Shown here: piece by piece, positions 1 through 8,900 of the stretch
Layout: every line of letters begins with the position of its first letter
Position numbering within the stretch: position 1 is the stretch's first letter
NCBI GenBank assembly: GCA_002730315.1
Contig: PBZW01000020.1
Coordinates: 1 to 51,099, forward strand
Reading direction: 5' to 3'
Length of the DNA stretch: 51,099 nt
From: Fidelibacterota bacterium
Lineage (GTDB): Bacteria > Fidelibacterota > Marinisomatia > Marinisomatales > TCS55
Translations under genes and position numbers: made by a program
Notes under the pieces: generated by a model
Seen by the model: the letters and a program-made list of their open reading frames with translations, nothing else
Databases searched by the model: none
Told to the model about the DNA's origin: nothing

Positions 1-1
1 A

Positions 2-1084
2 TTCCTCGAATTCGTGGAAGGTATGCAGTTTGATCGTGGATATCTTTCACCTTATTTCGTGACCAATTCTGAATCCATGGAAGCGGAAATGGATGATGCC
101 TATATCCTGATCTATGATAAAAAGCTCAGTAACATGAAAGACTTGCTACCGTTATTGGAAAAAGTCGTCCAGACCGGTAAGCAGATCATGATCATCGCTG
201 AAGATGTGGAAGGTGAAGCATTGGCTACACTCGTGGTGAATAAATTGCGTGGTACGTTTAAAGTATTGGCAGTGAAAGCACCGGGATTTGGTGATCGTCG
301 TAAAGCGATGCTTGAAGATATCGCCGTTTTAACTGGCGGAACAGTTGTTTCTGAAGATGCCGGTTATAAACTGGAAAATGCGACACTTGAATATCTAGGA
401 ACTGCTAAACGCGTTGTGTCTGATAAAGATGATACAACTATCGTTGATGGTGGTGGTACGAAAGATGCCATTGTGGCCCGTATAAACGAGATCAAAGTTC
501 AGATTGATAAAACAACTTCTGATTACGATCGTGAAAAGCTACAGGAACGCTTAGCCAAACTTTCCGGCGGTGTTGCTGTTGTCAATGTGGGTGCTGCCAC
601 GGAAGTGGAAATGAAAGAAAAGAAAGCCCGTGTGGAAGATGCTTTGCACGCAACCCGTGCTGCTGTGGAAGAAGGTATTATTCCCGGTGGTGGTGTGGCG
701 TTATTAAGAGCGCAATCTGCTTTAGATAAATTGAAAGTTGATGGTGGTCAATCCGTAGGTGTTGCTATACTGCGTCGTGCTCTCGAAGAGCCCATCCGCC
801 AGATTTGCAGCAATGCAGGTGCTGAAGCGTCCATCGTTGTACAAAATGTACGTGAAGGAAAAAGTGCGCATGGTTTTGACGCCCGTGATGAAAGTTACGT
901 GGATATGTTCAAAGCCGGTATCATTGATCCCACTAAAGTAGCCCGCGTGGCTGTAGAAAATGCCTGCTCCATTGCCGGTATGGTTCTGACCACTGAAGCT
1001 GCTGTAACAGAGATTCCTGAAAAGGAATCGCCAATGCCTCCAATGGGTGATCCTGGAATGGGCGGCATGGGCGGAATGATGTAA
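2..1084 (+). CDS. groL: Chaperonin GroEL, C-terminal part (5' end outside window)
   Basis: This is the last 360 residues of the 60 kDa chaperonin, which forms a double ring and folds proteins in an ATP-driven cycle with GroES. The frame is open at the left edge, so roughly the first 185 residues of the usual ~545 are missing. The fragment opens in the apical domain with [15 protein letters not shown]. It continues through [15 protein letters not shown] and [13 protein letters not shown], then the intermediate-domain stretch [18 protein letters not shown], which holds the catalytic Asp (D398 in E. coli). It ends with the flexible GGMGGMM tail. No change is seen in key residues. A strong terminator follows 16 bases after the stop, so groEL is the last gene of its operon. 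Identification is close to certain. Confidence 0.98.
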   Translation, partial: FLEFVEGMQFDRGYLSPYFVTNSESMEAEMDDAYILIYDKKLSNMKDLLPLLEKVVQTGKQIMIIAEDVEGEALATLVVNKLRGTFKVLAVKAPGFGDRRKAMLEDIAVLTGGTVVSEDAGYKLENATLEYLGTAKRVVSDKDDTTIVDGGGTKDAIVARINEIKVQIDKTTSDYDREKLQERLAKLSGGVAVVNVGAATEVEMKEKKARVEDALHATRAAVEEGIIPGGGVALLRAQSALDKLKVDGGQSVGVAILRRALEEPIRQICSNAGAEASIVVQNVREGKSAHGFDARDESYVDMFKAGIIDPTKVARVAVENACSIAGMVLTTEAAVTEIPEKESPMPPMGDPGMGGMGGMM

Positions 1085-1100
1085 TTCCAATCATAATGCT

Positions 1101-1135
1101 AAAAAGCCTTCCCGGTTTATCGGGAAGGCTTTTTT
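1101..1135 (+). terminator. Rho-independent terminator after groEL
   Basis: The arms AAAAAGCCTTCCCG and CGGGAAGGCTTTTT are exact inverse complements around a short loop, and the second arm runs into a T tract. This is a strong intrinsic terminator, possibly working in both directions because the first arm starts with an A run. Confidence 0.92.
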
Positions 1136-1146
1136 ATTTCTACTCG

Positions 1147-1176
1147 TTGACTGGAGAACAAAACGGGGAGTAACTT
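1147..1176 (+). promoter_or_regulatory. Candidate promoter for folB operon
   Basis: TTGACT at 1147-1152 and TAACTT at 1171-1176 are separated by 18 bases. They lie between the groEL terminator and the folB start at 1187. TAACTTTATT also partly resembles the -7 element of Bacteroidetes-type promoters. The call rests on sequence match and position only. Confidence 0.35.
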
Positions 1177-1186
1177 TATTTTTCTC

Positions 1187-1555
1187 ATGGGGATCATTCG
1201 TTTAAAGAACATGCAGTTTTACGGCTACCACGGTGTCAGTGAATCGGAAAAACACCTGGGCGGTAAATTTGAAGTGGACGTGGAAATGAGTATGGATCTA
1301 AAAGAAGCCTGCGCGGCTGACAACTTGGATGCAACCGTTGATTATGAAGCGGTTTATAATATTGTGGATGGATGTGTTAAGAATGATAAATTTTATTTAA
1401 TTGAAGCTTTGGCTGATTCAATTGCCCGGGAAACGTTTACCCATTTTGCTATAGCTGAAATAACAGTACGCGTCCGCAAACCACATGCGCCCATTAACGG
1501 CATGCTGGATACAGTCGAAGTTGAAATTTCCCGTAATAGGGAAGATTATGCCTGA
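1187..1555 (+). CDS. folB: Dihydroneopterin aldolase FolB
   Basis: A 122-residue protein of the normal size for FolB, the cytoplasmic aldolase that cleaves 7,8-dihydroneopterin to 6-hydroxymethyl-dihydropterin and glycolaldehyde in folate synthesis. Visible family marks are the N-terminal MQFYGYHGVSESEK segment, with the Glu that binds the pterin, the central TVDYEAVYNIV strand-helix, and the C-terminal VRVRKPHAPI motif, which carries the catalytic Lys. The gene follows the groEL terminator and a candidate promoter. Its last bases overlap the start of folK, the next enzyme in the pathway, which supports both calls. Confidence 0.95.
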   Translation: MGIIRLKNMQFYGYHGVSESEKHLGGKFEVDVEMSMDLKEACAADNLDATVDYEAVYNIVDGCVKNDKFYLIEALADSIARETFTHFAIAEITVRVRKPHAPINGMLDTVEVEISRNREDYA

Positions 1556-2054
1556 ACGTGGTTTTTTATCATTGGGCTCAAATCTTGGTGACCGTGAAGC
1601 GAATCTTGCCGGCGCCATTACAGCATTGTCTACCTACCACGAAATAAATGAAATAAAAAGCGCATCTTTTTATAGCAGTCCGCCCCTGTATAATGCAGAC
1701 CAGCCGGATTTTTTGAATACGGTTGTATCCTATGCAACGGATTTTTCCGCTTTTGATTTATTCGATGCCTGCCAAAATGTAGAAAAATTGCTGGGCCGTC
1801 CGGATACACGAGAAAAAAATGAACCGCGCACCATTGATATTGATATCATGATCTACGGCAGTTCATTCCTGGAAACAGATCAATTAAGCATTCCCCATCC
1901 TGACCTTGCGAATCGTAAGTTTGTATTGGTCCCCTGGGCTGAACTTGCACCTGATTTCAAAATTCCTGTTATCAATATTACCGTAACTGAATTATTGAGC
2001 CTTTGCCCGGACCCATCCCATGTGAGCAAACACGTGATGGAAAAAAACGCATGA
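1548..2054 (+). CDS. folK: HPPK, 6-hydroxymethyl-dihydropterin pyrophosphokinase FolK
   Basis: A 168-residue enzyme that transfers pyrophosphate from ATP to the FolB product, ahead of dihydropteroate synthase. The open frame begins further upstream (1485), but the ATG at 1548 gives the standard N-terminus MPERGFLSLGSNLGDR and overlaps the folB stop by 8 bases, so it is preferred. HPPK motifs follow in order: SSPPLYNADQPDFLN, the catalytic metal-binding RTIDIDIMIYG, then IPHPDLANRKFVLVPWAELA. The stop overlaps the next ATG as ATGA, so translational coupling with the kinase gene is likely. Confidence 0.95.
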   Translation: MPERGFLSLGSNLGDREANLAGAITALSTYHEINEIKSASFYSSPPLYNADQPDFLNTVVSYATDFSAFDLFDACQNVEKLLGRPDTREKNEPRTIDIDIMIYGSSFLETDQLSIPHPDLANRKFVLVPWAELAPDFKIPVINITVTELLSLCPDPSHVSKHVMEKNA

Positions 2055-2689
2055 GAAATTTGTATTACGTTGCCATCGAAGGGCCTATCGGCGTGGGCAA
2101 GACCAGCCTGGCGAATTTATTATCGGAACGCTTGGGGGCACGTCTGATCCTTGAAGGGTTTGATGAAAATCCGTTCCTGGCAGATTTTTACGAAGAACCG
2201 GAAAGATATGCTTTCCAGACACAGCTTTTCTTTTTGCTCCAGCGCTACCAGCAGCAGCAGGAATTACGCCAGGTGGATATGTTCCATAACCTGCTTATCG
2301 CTGATTATATGTTTGTAAAGGATCGGCTGTTCGCATCGCTGAATTTGGATGAAAAGGAAATGACGCTCTATGATACAGTGGCTAACCTATTGGAAAAAAA
2401 TGTGATCAATCCAGACCTGGTTATCTATTTGCAGGCGGACACCAATACACTTATGCGCAACATTGCGCGCCGGGGCCGGGAAATGGAAAAAAATATTTCA
2501 GAAGAGTATATCGATGCCCTGAACCAATTGTACACGGAATATTTTTTCCGCTACCAGGATACACCGCTGGTGATAATAAATACCAACAATATTGATTTTG
2601 TCCATAACCAAGGAGACCTGGATGAAGTGATCAATTATATCCGCCAGCCGGTGACCGGCACAAAGTTTTTCAATCCCGTTGCCCAATAG
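2051..2689 (+). CDS. Deoxynucleoside kinase (dAK/dGK family)
   Basis: A 212-residue P-loop kinase that phosphorylates deoxynucleosides for nucleotide salvage. The start at 2051 (ATGA overlap with folK) gives MRNLYYVAIEGPIGVGKTSL, with the Walker A loop at about residues 11-18. A segment near residues 90-105 (IADYMFVKDRLFASLNL) is typical of bacterial deoxyadenosine/deoxyguanosine kinases. An Arg-rich LID (RRGREMEKNI) lies near residue 138. Coupling of this kinase to folK is, from general knowledge, common in bacteria. Exact substrate preference cannot be told from sequence. The upstream start at 2003 would run deep into folK and is not used. Confidence 0.88.
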   Translation: MRNLYYVAIEGPIGVGKTSLANLLSERLGARLILEGFDENPFLADFYEEPERYAFQTQLFFLLQRYQQQQELRQVDMFHNLLIADYMFVKDRLFASLNLDEKEMTLYDTVANLLEKNVINPDLVIYLQADTNTLMRNIARRGREMEKNISEEYIDALNQLYTEYFFRYQDTPLVIINTNNIDFVHNQGDLDEVINYIRQPVTGTKFFNPVAQ

Positions 2690-2692
2690 ACC

Positions 2693-2851
2693 ATGTTAAA
2701 AACCTTTTTAATCCTAGTATTGATATTTGCCGGTTACAGGTTATTGAAAAATGTCCGCATGCTGCAAAAGACTTCCCGGAAAAAAGATAAGACTGATTAC
2801 GGGAAAATGGATATCCAGGACGCTGATTATAAAGAGATAAATGATGAATAA
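2693..2851 (+). CDS. Small single-pass membrane protein, 52 aa, unknown function
   Basis: A short frame opens at the ATG 3 bases after the kinase stop and ends inside the start of the DoxX gene. It encodes 52 residues: a hydrophobic helix at about residues 4-18 (FLILVLIFAGY), a basic stretch rich in Lys and Arg, and an acidic end, IQDADYKEINDE. The hydrophobic-basic-acidic layout and tight gene packing suggest a real gene. It resembles small uncharacterised membrane proteins of FCB bacteria that end in an Asp-Ala-Asp/Tyr-Glu-Ile-like tail, but I cannot name the family with confidence. Confidence 0.6.
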   Translation: MLKTFLILVLIFAGYRLLKNVRMLQKTSRKKDKTDYGKMDIQDADYKEINDE

Positions 2852-3284
2852 ATATGTATCAGCTCTATTTAGTGATTGCAGTAAATGCACCAATTACGGC
2901 TTGCTGGTTTTGAGAATCGGTATCGCCTGGTTGATGATTACCAATCACGGCTGGGGTATGATCATCGGTGGGCCTGAACGCTGGGCGGGAGTTGGTAAAT
3001 TTGGTATGCAGCATTTAGGGATAAATTTTTTGTATACATTCTGGGGATTCATGGCGGCATTTTCTGAATCCATTGGTGCATTGCTGATTGGTGTGGGTTT
3101 TTGTACGCGGATCGCAGCAGGATTACTCATGATCACCATGCTGGTGAGTACGAACATGCATATCACAACTGGAAAAGGCAGTCCCGAAATGGCCTTGGCA
3201 TATGCGTTTATTTGTGCCGCGTTAGTTGTAAGCGGCGCTGGTGACTTGAGTTTAGATAAAAAATGGTTTGCAGCTAAAAAATGA
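2841..3284 (+). CDS. DoxX family membrane protein
   Basis: A 147-residue inner-membrane protein with about four hydrophobic helices. The DoxX-type start is visible: GLLVLRIGIAWLMITNHGW, a helix with an Arg followed by a loop, then a helix near residue 70 containing SESIGALLIGVGFCTRIAAG. Members of this family are small quinone-linked or redox-linked membrane proteins, mostly of unclear role. The start is ATG at 2841 or 2844, inside the end of the small upstream gene. The stop overlaps the next start as ATGA, so it is probably co-translated with the oxidoreductase that follows. Confidence 0.85.
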   Translation: MMNKYVSALFSDCSKCTNYGLLVLRIGIAWLMITNHGWGMIIGGPERWAGVGKFGMQHLGINFLYTFWGFMAAFSESIGALLIGVGFCTRIAAGLLMITMLVSTNMHITTGKGSPEMALAYAFICAALVVSGAGDLSLDKKWFAAKK

Positions 3285-4297
3285 AAGCTGTCCGCATTCA
3301 TGAACATGGCGGTGTCGATGTCCTGCAAGTTGACGATATTCCTAAACCCGAACCGGGCCCTGGCCAGGTACTAATCCATTTAAAAACCTCTGCGCTTAAT
3401 CATCTGGATATCTGGGTGCGAAATGGGTTTCCCGGTATATCTCTGCCCATGATTTTAGGCAGTGACGGTGCCGGGCAAATTTGCACAGTTGGCGAGAGTG
3501 TTACACGGTTTAAAGCGGATGATGAAGTGCTTATCCAACCCTTAGTCTACTGCGGTGCATGCCGCAACTGCCAGGCTGGGAATGAGAATATGTGCGCAAC
3601 GATGGGTATCCTGGGTGAATCCACTAACGGCACCAACTGTGAATTCATTGTCCTTGATGAAAAATTTGTGGAGCCAAAACCAGACAATATTTCCTTTACC
3701 GAAGCGGCAGCATTTCCCCTTGTGGGCCAAACGGCATACCAGATGCTTGTCAAGCGAGCGCAAGTTCAGCCTGGAGAAAATGTGCTGGTGTGGGGCGCCG
3801 GTTCTGGAGTAGGACACATGGCAGTCCAGATTGCAAAAATAGCTGGTTGTAACGTAATTGCCACGGCCGGTACCGATGAAAAGTGCAGTTTTGCCAGGGA
3901 CTTGGGTGCTGATTTGGTCGTGCATCATTATAACGATAATGTTGCCGGGGTAATAAAATCATTTTGCGGTAAAGTGGATGTTGTCTTTGAACATGTAGGT
4001 AAGGCGACGTGGGATGTATCTATGAAAGTGCTAAAAAATGGCGGACGGGTGGTCACCTGCGGAGCGACAACAGGACCGAATGTTGCCATTGACCTGCGGT
4101 ATTTATTTTTCAAGCAGCAGTCAGTATTGGGCTCAACTATGGGTGATGCGGATTCATTTACACAGGTCATCAAGCTCGTGGAAGAAGGACAATTGAAACC
4201 CCGAATTGATAAAACTTTTTCCTTGGATGATATAGCTTCAGCGCATGAATATCTGGAAAACAGCGAACAGTTTGGAAAAGTAGTTATAACCATATGA
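3281..4297 (+). CDS. MDR-family zinc-type alcohol dehydrogenase / quinone oxidoreductase
   Basis: A 338-residue medium-chain dehydrogenase/reductase, normal in length. An N-terminal GroES-like domain is followed by a Rossmann domain with VLVWGAGSGVGHMAVQIAK (about residues 164-182), the NAD(P) loop. Four Cys at about 91, 94, 97 and 105 form the structural zinc site. The usual catalytic zinc ligands look lost: the N-terminal Cys position reads SALNHLD, and the GHE motif reads GSD (60-62). This fits the quinone-reductase-like branch, which reduces carbonyls or quinones with NADPH and no catalytic zinc. The substrate is unknown. The gene overlaps both neighbours by 4 bases. Confidence 0.88.
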   Translation: MKAVRIHEHGGVDVLQVDDIPKPEPGPGQVLIHLKTSALNHLDIWVRNGFPGISLPMILGSDGAGQICTVGESVTRFKADDEVLIQPLVYCGACRNCQAGNENMCATMGILGESTNGTNCEFIVLDEKFVEPKPDNISFTEAAAFPLVGQTAYQMLVKRAQVQPGENVLVWGAGSGVGHMAVQIAKIAGCNVIATAGTDEKCSFARDLGADLVVHHYNDNVAGVIKSFCGKVDVVFEHVGKATWDVSMKVLKNGGRVVTCGATTGPNVAIDLRYLFFKQQSVLGSTMGDADSFTQVIKLVEEGQLKPRIDKTFSLDDIASAHEYLENSEQFGKVVITI

Positions 4298-4866
4298 AAA
4301 AATTAATTCTTATAATATCTATAATTAGTACTTTGCATGCAGTTGATGGTTACAAGGGCTTCGGCCTGCAGGTTGGCGAGCAGGGAACAGGAATATTTTA
4401 TCACCAAGTTTGGTATTCCAACAATACACTGCAATGGCTTTTTCACAGTCGATTCTTCGATGTAAAGGGTGAAGATTTTATGATGGTGTACGATCCTTAT
4501 ACAAATCAATATCGTTCATCAGGTGATAAGTACGTTCTGATTGTCCCCATGTTTGGCGGTGTAAAATATTTCCCCTTTGCTGACAAGATTGCCAATAATT
4601 TTGCACCCTTTCTTGGAGTCCAGGCAGGGCCTGTCTTGACCATTGATGGTGCTGATAGTGATAAATTCATGGAGCGCTGGAAAAGGTCCAGGGGTTTTTG
4701 GACATTTGGAGCAAACGTGGGTGTCGGTGCCGATTTCCTGATGATGAATAATATGATTGTATCTGTTGGCGCCGGGATAGATTTTCTACCCATGGATGGT
4801 GAAGTGGATGGCGAAAAAAATTACAGCGGAGCCATAATACATGTGGGTTTCAACTGGCGGCGCTGA
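4294..4866 (+). CDS. Exported beta-barrel-like protein, unknown function
   Basis: A 190-residue protein with a clear signal peptide (MKKLILIISIISTLHAVDG, cleavage near residue 17-20). The rest alternates short beta-like strands and ends in an aromatic/basic strand, IIHVGFNWRR, as expected for a small outer-membrane barrel. Repeated Gly-rich strands (FGANVGVGADFLM, VSVGAGIDFLPM) support this. I do not recognise a named family. It starts by ATGA overlap with the dehydrogenase and its stop shares one base with rsmE, so it sits inside a housekeeping operon. Confidence 0.7.
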   Translation: MKKLILIISIISTLHAVDGYKGFGLQVGEQGTGIFYHQVWYSNNTLQWLFHSRFFDVKGEDFMMVYDPYTNQYRSSGDKYVLIVPMFGGVKYFPFADKIANNFAPFLGVQAGPVLTIDGADSDKFMERWKRSRGFWTFGANVGVGADFLMMNNMIVSVGAGIDFLPMDGEVDGEKNYSGAIIHVGFNWRR

Positions 4867-5570
4867 TGGCCGGCGAGCACTTTTTTTATATATCCCCTAA
4901 TCAAATTACCGGAAATCGCTTTACCCTTGATACTGGAGAAGGGCATCATGCTGTAAATGTTTTGCGCCTGCAGGTGGATGATGAGATTTGGCTGGTGGAT
5001 GGCGTGGGGACTGCGTATAAGGGGATCATTACAGAAAACGGCAGGTCTGTTACCGGTGATATTTTAGAAAGGATCCCGAATCATGCTGAAGCAAGAATAA
5101 CCATGCATTTGGCGGTGGGCTTGATCAAACGGGACCGTTTTGAGTGGCTGTTGGAAAAAGCAGTTGAATGCGGCGCTGCTTCCATCACTCCTTTAATTTT
5201 GGACAAGTGTGTAAAAAAATCATTGAATATGGAACGCTCACAAAAAATTGTACAGGCAGCTGCCAAACAATGCGGACGAAGTCTATTTCCTGGATTGCAT
5301 GAACCCACTACTCTGGATAATTATTTGCGTGACAGGCCAGGCGTAACGATTTGCCTGCAAAACACAGGAGACATAGGGCTTGCAAATTGGCAGATGGAAC
5401 AATCATTACGTGAGGTAAGCGTAATGATTGGGCCGGAAGGAGATTTTTCGGAAAATGAAATGGATGTTATTAGAAATAACTATATAGATATAGTAACCTT
5501 GGGCAGCAGGCGCCTGCGGACAGAGACTGCGGCTATAACAGCATTGAACATTATTGAATATGGAGGTTAG
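4866..5570 (+). CDS. rsmE: 16S rRNA m3U1498 methyltransferase RsmE
   Basis: A 234-residue SPOUT methyltransferase that methylates N3 of U1498 in 16S rRNA using S-adenosylmethionine. An N-terminal PUA-like region (HFFYISPNQITGNRFTL, then GEGHHAVNVLRLQVDDEIWLVDG) is followed by LAVGLIKRDRFEWLLEKAVE and the trefoil-knot motifs VMIGPEGDFSENEMD and LGSRRLRTETAAITAL, which bind the cofactor. The common GPEGGF reads GPEGDF here, a mild change. The start codon shares a base with the stop of the upstream gene. Confidence 0.95.
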   Translation: MAGEHFFYISPNQITGNRFTLDTGEGHHAVNVLRLQVDDEIWLVDGVGTAYKGIITENGRSVTGDILERIPNHAEARITMHLAVGLIKRDRFEWLLEKAVECGAASITPLILDKCVKKSLNMERSQKIVQAAAKQCGRSLFPGLHEPTTLDNYLRDRPGVTICLQNTGDIGLANWQMEQSLREVSVMIGPEGDFSENEMDVIRNNYIDIVTLGSRRLRTETAAITALNIIEYGG

Positions 5571-5572
5571 GT

Positions 5573-5917
5573 ATGGATAATTGCCTTTTCTGTAAAATAG
5601 TTGCCGGTGATATACCGACTGATACCGTTTATGAGAATGATCAAGTTTTAGCCTTCCGGGATATTGACCCCAAAGCACCTACACATATTCTCATAATACC
5701 CAAAGAACATATTTCCACAACGAATGATTTGGCTGAAGCTCATAAGACACTCATGGGTGAAATGTTGCTGGCCGCAAAAGAAATTGCAGGGCAGGAGGGT
5801 ATTGCCGATTCAGGTTACCGGACGGTTTTTAATTGCAACAGTGATGGGGGACAGACGGTTTACCACATTCACCTGCATTTGCTTGGCGGTCGGCAGATGA
5901 AATGGCCACCGGGGTAA
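5573..5917 (+). CDS. HIT family nucleotide hydrolase (HinT-like)
   Basis: A 114-residue histidine-triad protein, the usual HinT size. It starts with CLFCKIVAGDIPTD, has the FRDIDPKAPTHILIIPKEH core, and ends with the triad HIHLHLLGGRQM at about residues 98-109, where the middle His is the nucleophile. HinT enzymes hydrolyse nucleoside phosphoramidates such as AMP-lysine. The ATG lies just after the rsmE stop. In-operon placement after rsmE fits a housekeeping role. Confidence 0.95.
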   Translation: MDNCLFCKIVAGDIPTDTVYENDQVLAFRDIDPKAPTHILIIPKEHISTTNDLAEAHKTLMGEMLLAAKEIAGQEGIADSGYRTVFNCNSDGGQTVYHIHLHLLGGRQMKWPPG

Positions 5918-5982
5918 AATGTAGCATTCTCCTCTAAAAATACATAAATTCCACTACCACAGATCATCCAAACCAGTACTAA

Positions 5983-8900
5983 GTGTATATATCAGATCTA
6001 AACATCCACGGGTTTAAATCCTTCGCCAAGAAGGATATCCTAAAATTTGGAGAAGGCATCACCGCCATCGTCGGCCCCAACGGCTGCGGAAAAACCAATA
6101 TCGTAGACGCCATCCGCTGGGTCCTGGGCGAGCAGAAATACAGCGTCCTCCGCAGCGGTAAGATGGAAGATGTTATTTTCAGCGGTGCTGATTCCACCAA
6201 ACCATTAAACGTTTGCGAAGTATCCCTCACTGTCCACAATAATAAAGGAAAACTGCCTCTGGAGTATAACGATGTGGAGATTGGCCGCCGTGTGTTCCGC
6301 AACGGAGATAGTGAATATTATATCAACAGGGCCCCCTGCAGATTAAAAGATATCCAGGACCTGTTCATTGATACGGGCATGGGAGCTGATGCCTATTCGG
6401 TCATCGAGCTGAAAATGATTGAGCAGATCCTGTCCGAGACCACCGAAGACCGTAAGCGCATGTTCGAGGAAGCCGCTGGTATTAATAAATACAAGCACCA
6501 GCGAAAATTAACTTTAAGAAAATTTGAAGCAGTCCGAACAGACCTGGAACGGATAAATGATATTATTACTGAAGTGGAATCCAAGGTCAAGGCACTGGCA
6601 TTGCAGCTAAAGCGCTTCGAGCGTCATGAAAAATTATCTACTGAACTCTGCCAGCGTGAGATCGCCCTGGCATTTGTCAAGATCAAAGAATACGAAGAGG
6701 TCGCCGCACCACTTAAAAAGAAGATCCAGGACTTCAAGCACCTGCGAGAATCCACCGCCACCGAAACGTCGATCCATGAAAAAGAACTGGATCAGCTGAA
6801 ATCAGTTTATCAAAACCAACAACAGGAATTGGACGACCTGCGCAGTGCTATCGCAAAAGAAGAGGAAGTACGTGATAAAGCCCAACGGGATGTATTGGTA
6901 GCTTCTGAAAAACGGAGCAGCGCTGAAGCGGCCGTTGAACGCTTAAACCGTGAAAAATCCACAAATAAAAATCGCATTACCCAGTTGAAAGAACATGTTG
7001 ATGATTATGAAATGGAGAACCGGGAGCTCCTTCCGCAGATCGATGACCAATTGGGAATCTATAAAAAAGAAAAAACAGCGTTTGAATCCCTGGATAAAAA
7101 ATATAAACAAGCCCAACAAGATGTAGATACATTGCAAAACAAGCGTTGGGATGAGCAACGAAAGTTAGTTGACGGGGAATCCTTATACAAGCGCACTGAA
7201 GATATGCTCGGTGAAAAAGAAAACCGCTTACAAACTCTGCAAGAAAGAGAATCAAAACTAAAGCAGGACCATAATGATTTCGAAAAGAATCAGAAAACGA
7301 ATGAAAAAAGTATAGCTGAATTACAAAAAAAACGTGAACATCAAAGTTTAACTCTGGAAAAGATCTCTTCAACAGTCAAAACACTGGAATTGGATGAGCA
7401 GGAAGCCATTCGCCATGAACATAGCTTGAAAACAAGATATGAAGGATTGCTCAACCAAATACAGTTCTATGAACATTTATTGGAATCAAAGGAAGGATAT
7501 CCTAGTGGAGTTAAATATATGCTGGATCATCCCCAGGATTTCACAGGCGTGCATGGTGTATGTGCAGAATTACTGGATGTGGATAAAAAATATCAAAGTG
7601 TTATTGAGAGCATTTTGGGCTCAACTGCAGGTTGTTTGGTGGCTGATAATAGGCGGACTGCATTAAACATACTGCAAACTCTTAAGGAACAAAAACAGGG
7701 CAGCGCCTCCATTCTGCCTTTAAAAGAAATTTCAGCATTAGGGAATAAACAGGGTAAAATACCCAATAACAAATTAGTGGTGGCGTGTGCAACAGATGTT
7801 GTCAAAGCTGATAAGAAATATAATGTTTTAGTAAACGCTTTACTGGGTAGAGTGCTGATAGTAAATGACATTGCTCAGGCTCTTAAGGATAAATCATTGT
7901 CCGGTTGGGATTTTATAGACATGGACGGCACTTTCGCCGGGACGAATATGATCATTAAACGGACCAATAAAAGCAAAGGATTGGTGGGCAGAAAAGAGAC
8001 CTTGAAGTCGCTGCAAGCCCAATTGGACCAGAATAAAAAAGATCAATTGCTCCTCGAGACGACATTATCCAAGGTACTGGCTGACCTGGAAAAAGGAAGG
8101 GAAGAAAAGAGCAGACAATCCTCTATTATTGAAGGCTTGAACATTGAACTCCACACCCTTGAACAACAGGCAATGCAGCACACCATTCGTGTGGAACAGC
8201 TGGAGGAACAAAAAGCGGCCATTGTCAGTGAGATTGGGGAAACGAATGCGGCTATTGCATCATTAAAAGTATCCCTGAAAAAATTATCACCTTCAGCAGA
8301 AAAAGGAGAAAGGGTTCTTTCTAAACTGGCCGAGGATCTTACCAAGGCTAATGATGCACTCTTGGAAATTCGCAATAAACGAGATGAATTTCATAAACAG
8401 GTCCAGGACCTGCGCATTGAAGTATTAAACTTGGAGAATCAGCGGGATAATCTCCTATTTCAGAAACGTACAGCTGAAGAATCAGCAGCTGAATTGACCA
8501 AACGGCAGAATGAAATTGATCAAGAGATCAAGGAACTTGAACAGTTGCAAAAGAGCCTGAAAAAACAAGTTGCTGCTGATAATCAGGCTTTACAAAAGGC
8601 TGGCGCAATCGTTACTAAAAGACGCTCCATACTGGATCTGAAAAAGGAAACAGTTCAAGAAACGTTCAATGAAATTGAGGGCATACAAACAAAGATTCGT
8701 GAAGAACAACACAGCCGTGAAAGTTTGCTGGAAGATCTGAAATCCGCAGAACTGGAGATATCAGAGATCGAACAACGAATCAAGATCATTGCCGAACGGA
8801 TCAGGGACCGCTATGATAAAAAAATTCCCAAGGAAATGAAAATAGAAGAATCTATTTTTGAGTTGGAAGAGCGGATCGAAAAGATCAACCGCAGTATCGA

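Noticed and set aside
722-1090. 122-codon minus-strand frame across the groEL end
   Set aside because: A shadow of groEL with no motifs, and groEL itself is certain.
1485-1547. Upstream extension of folK
   Set aside because: The extra 21 residues overlap folB in another frame and precede the conserved GSNLGD start. ATG at 1548 fits better.
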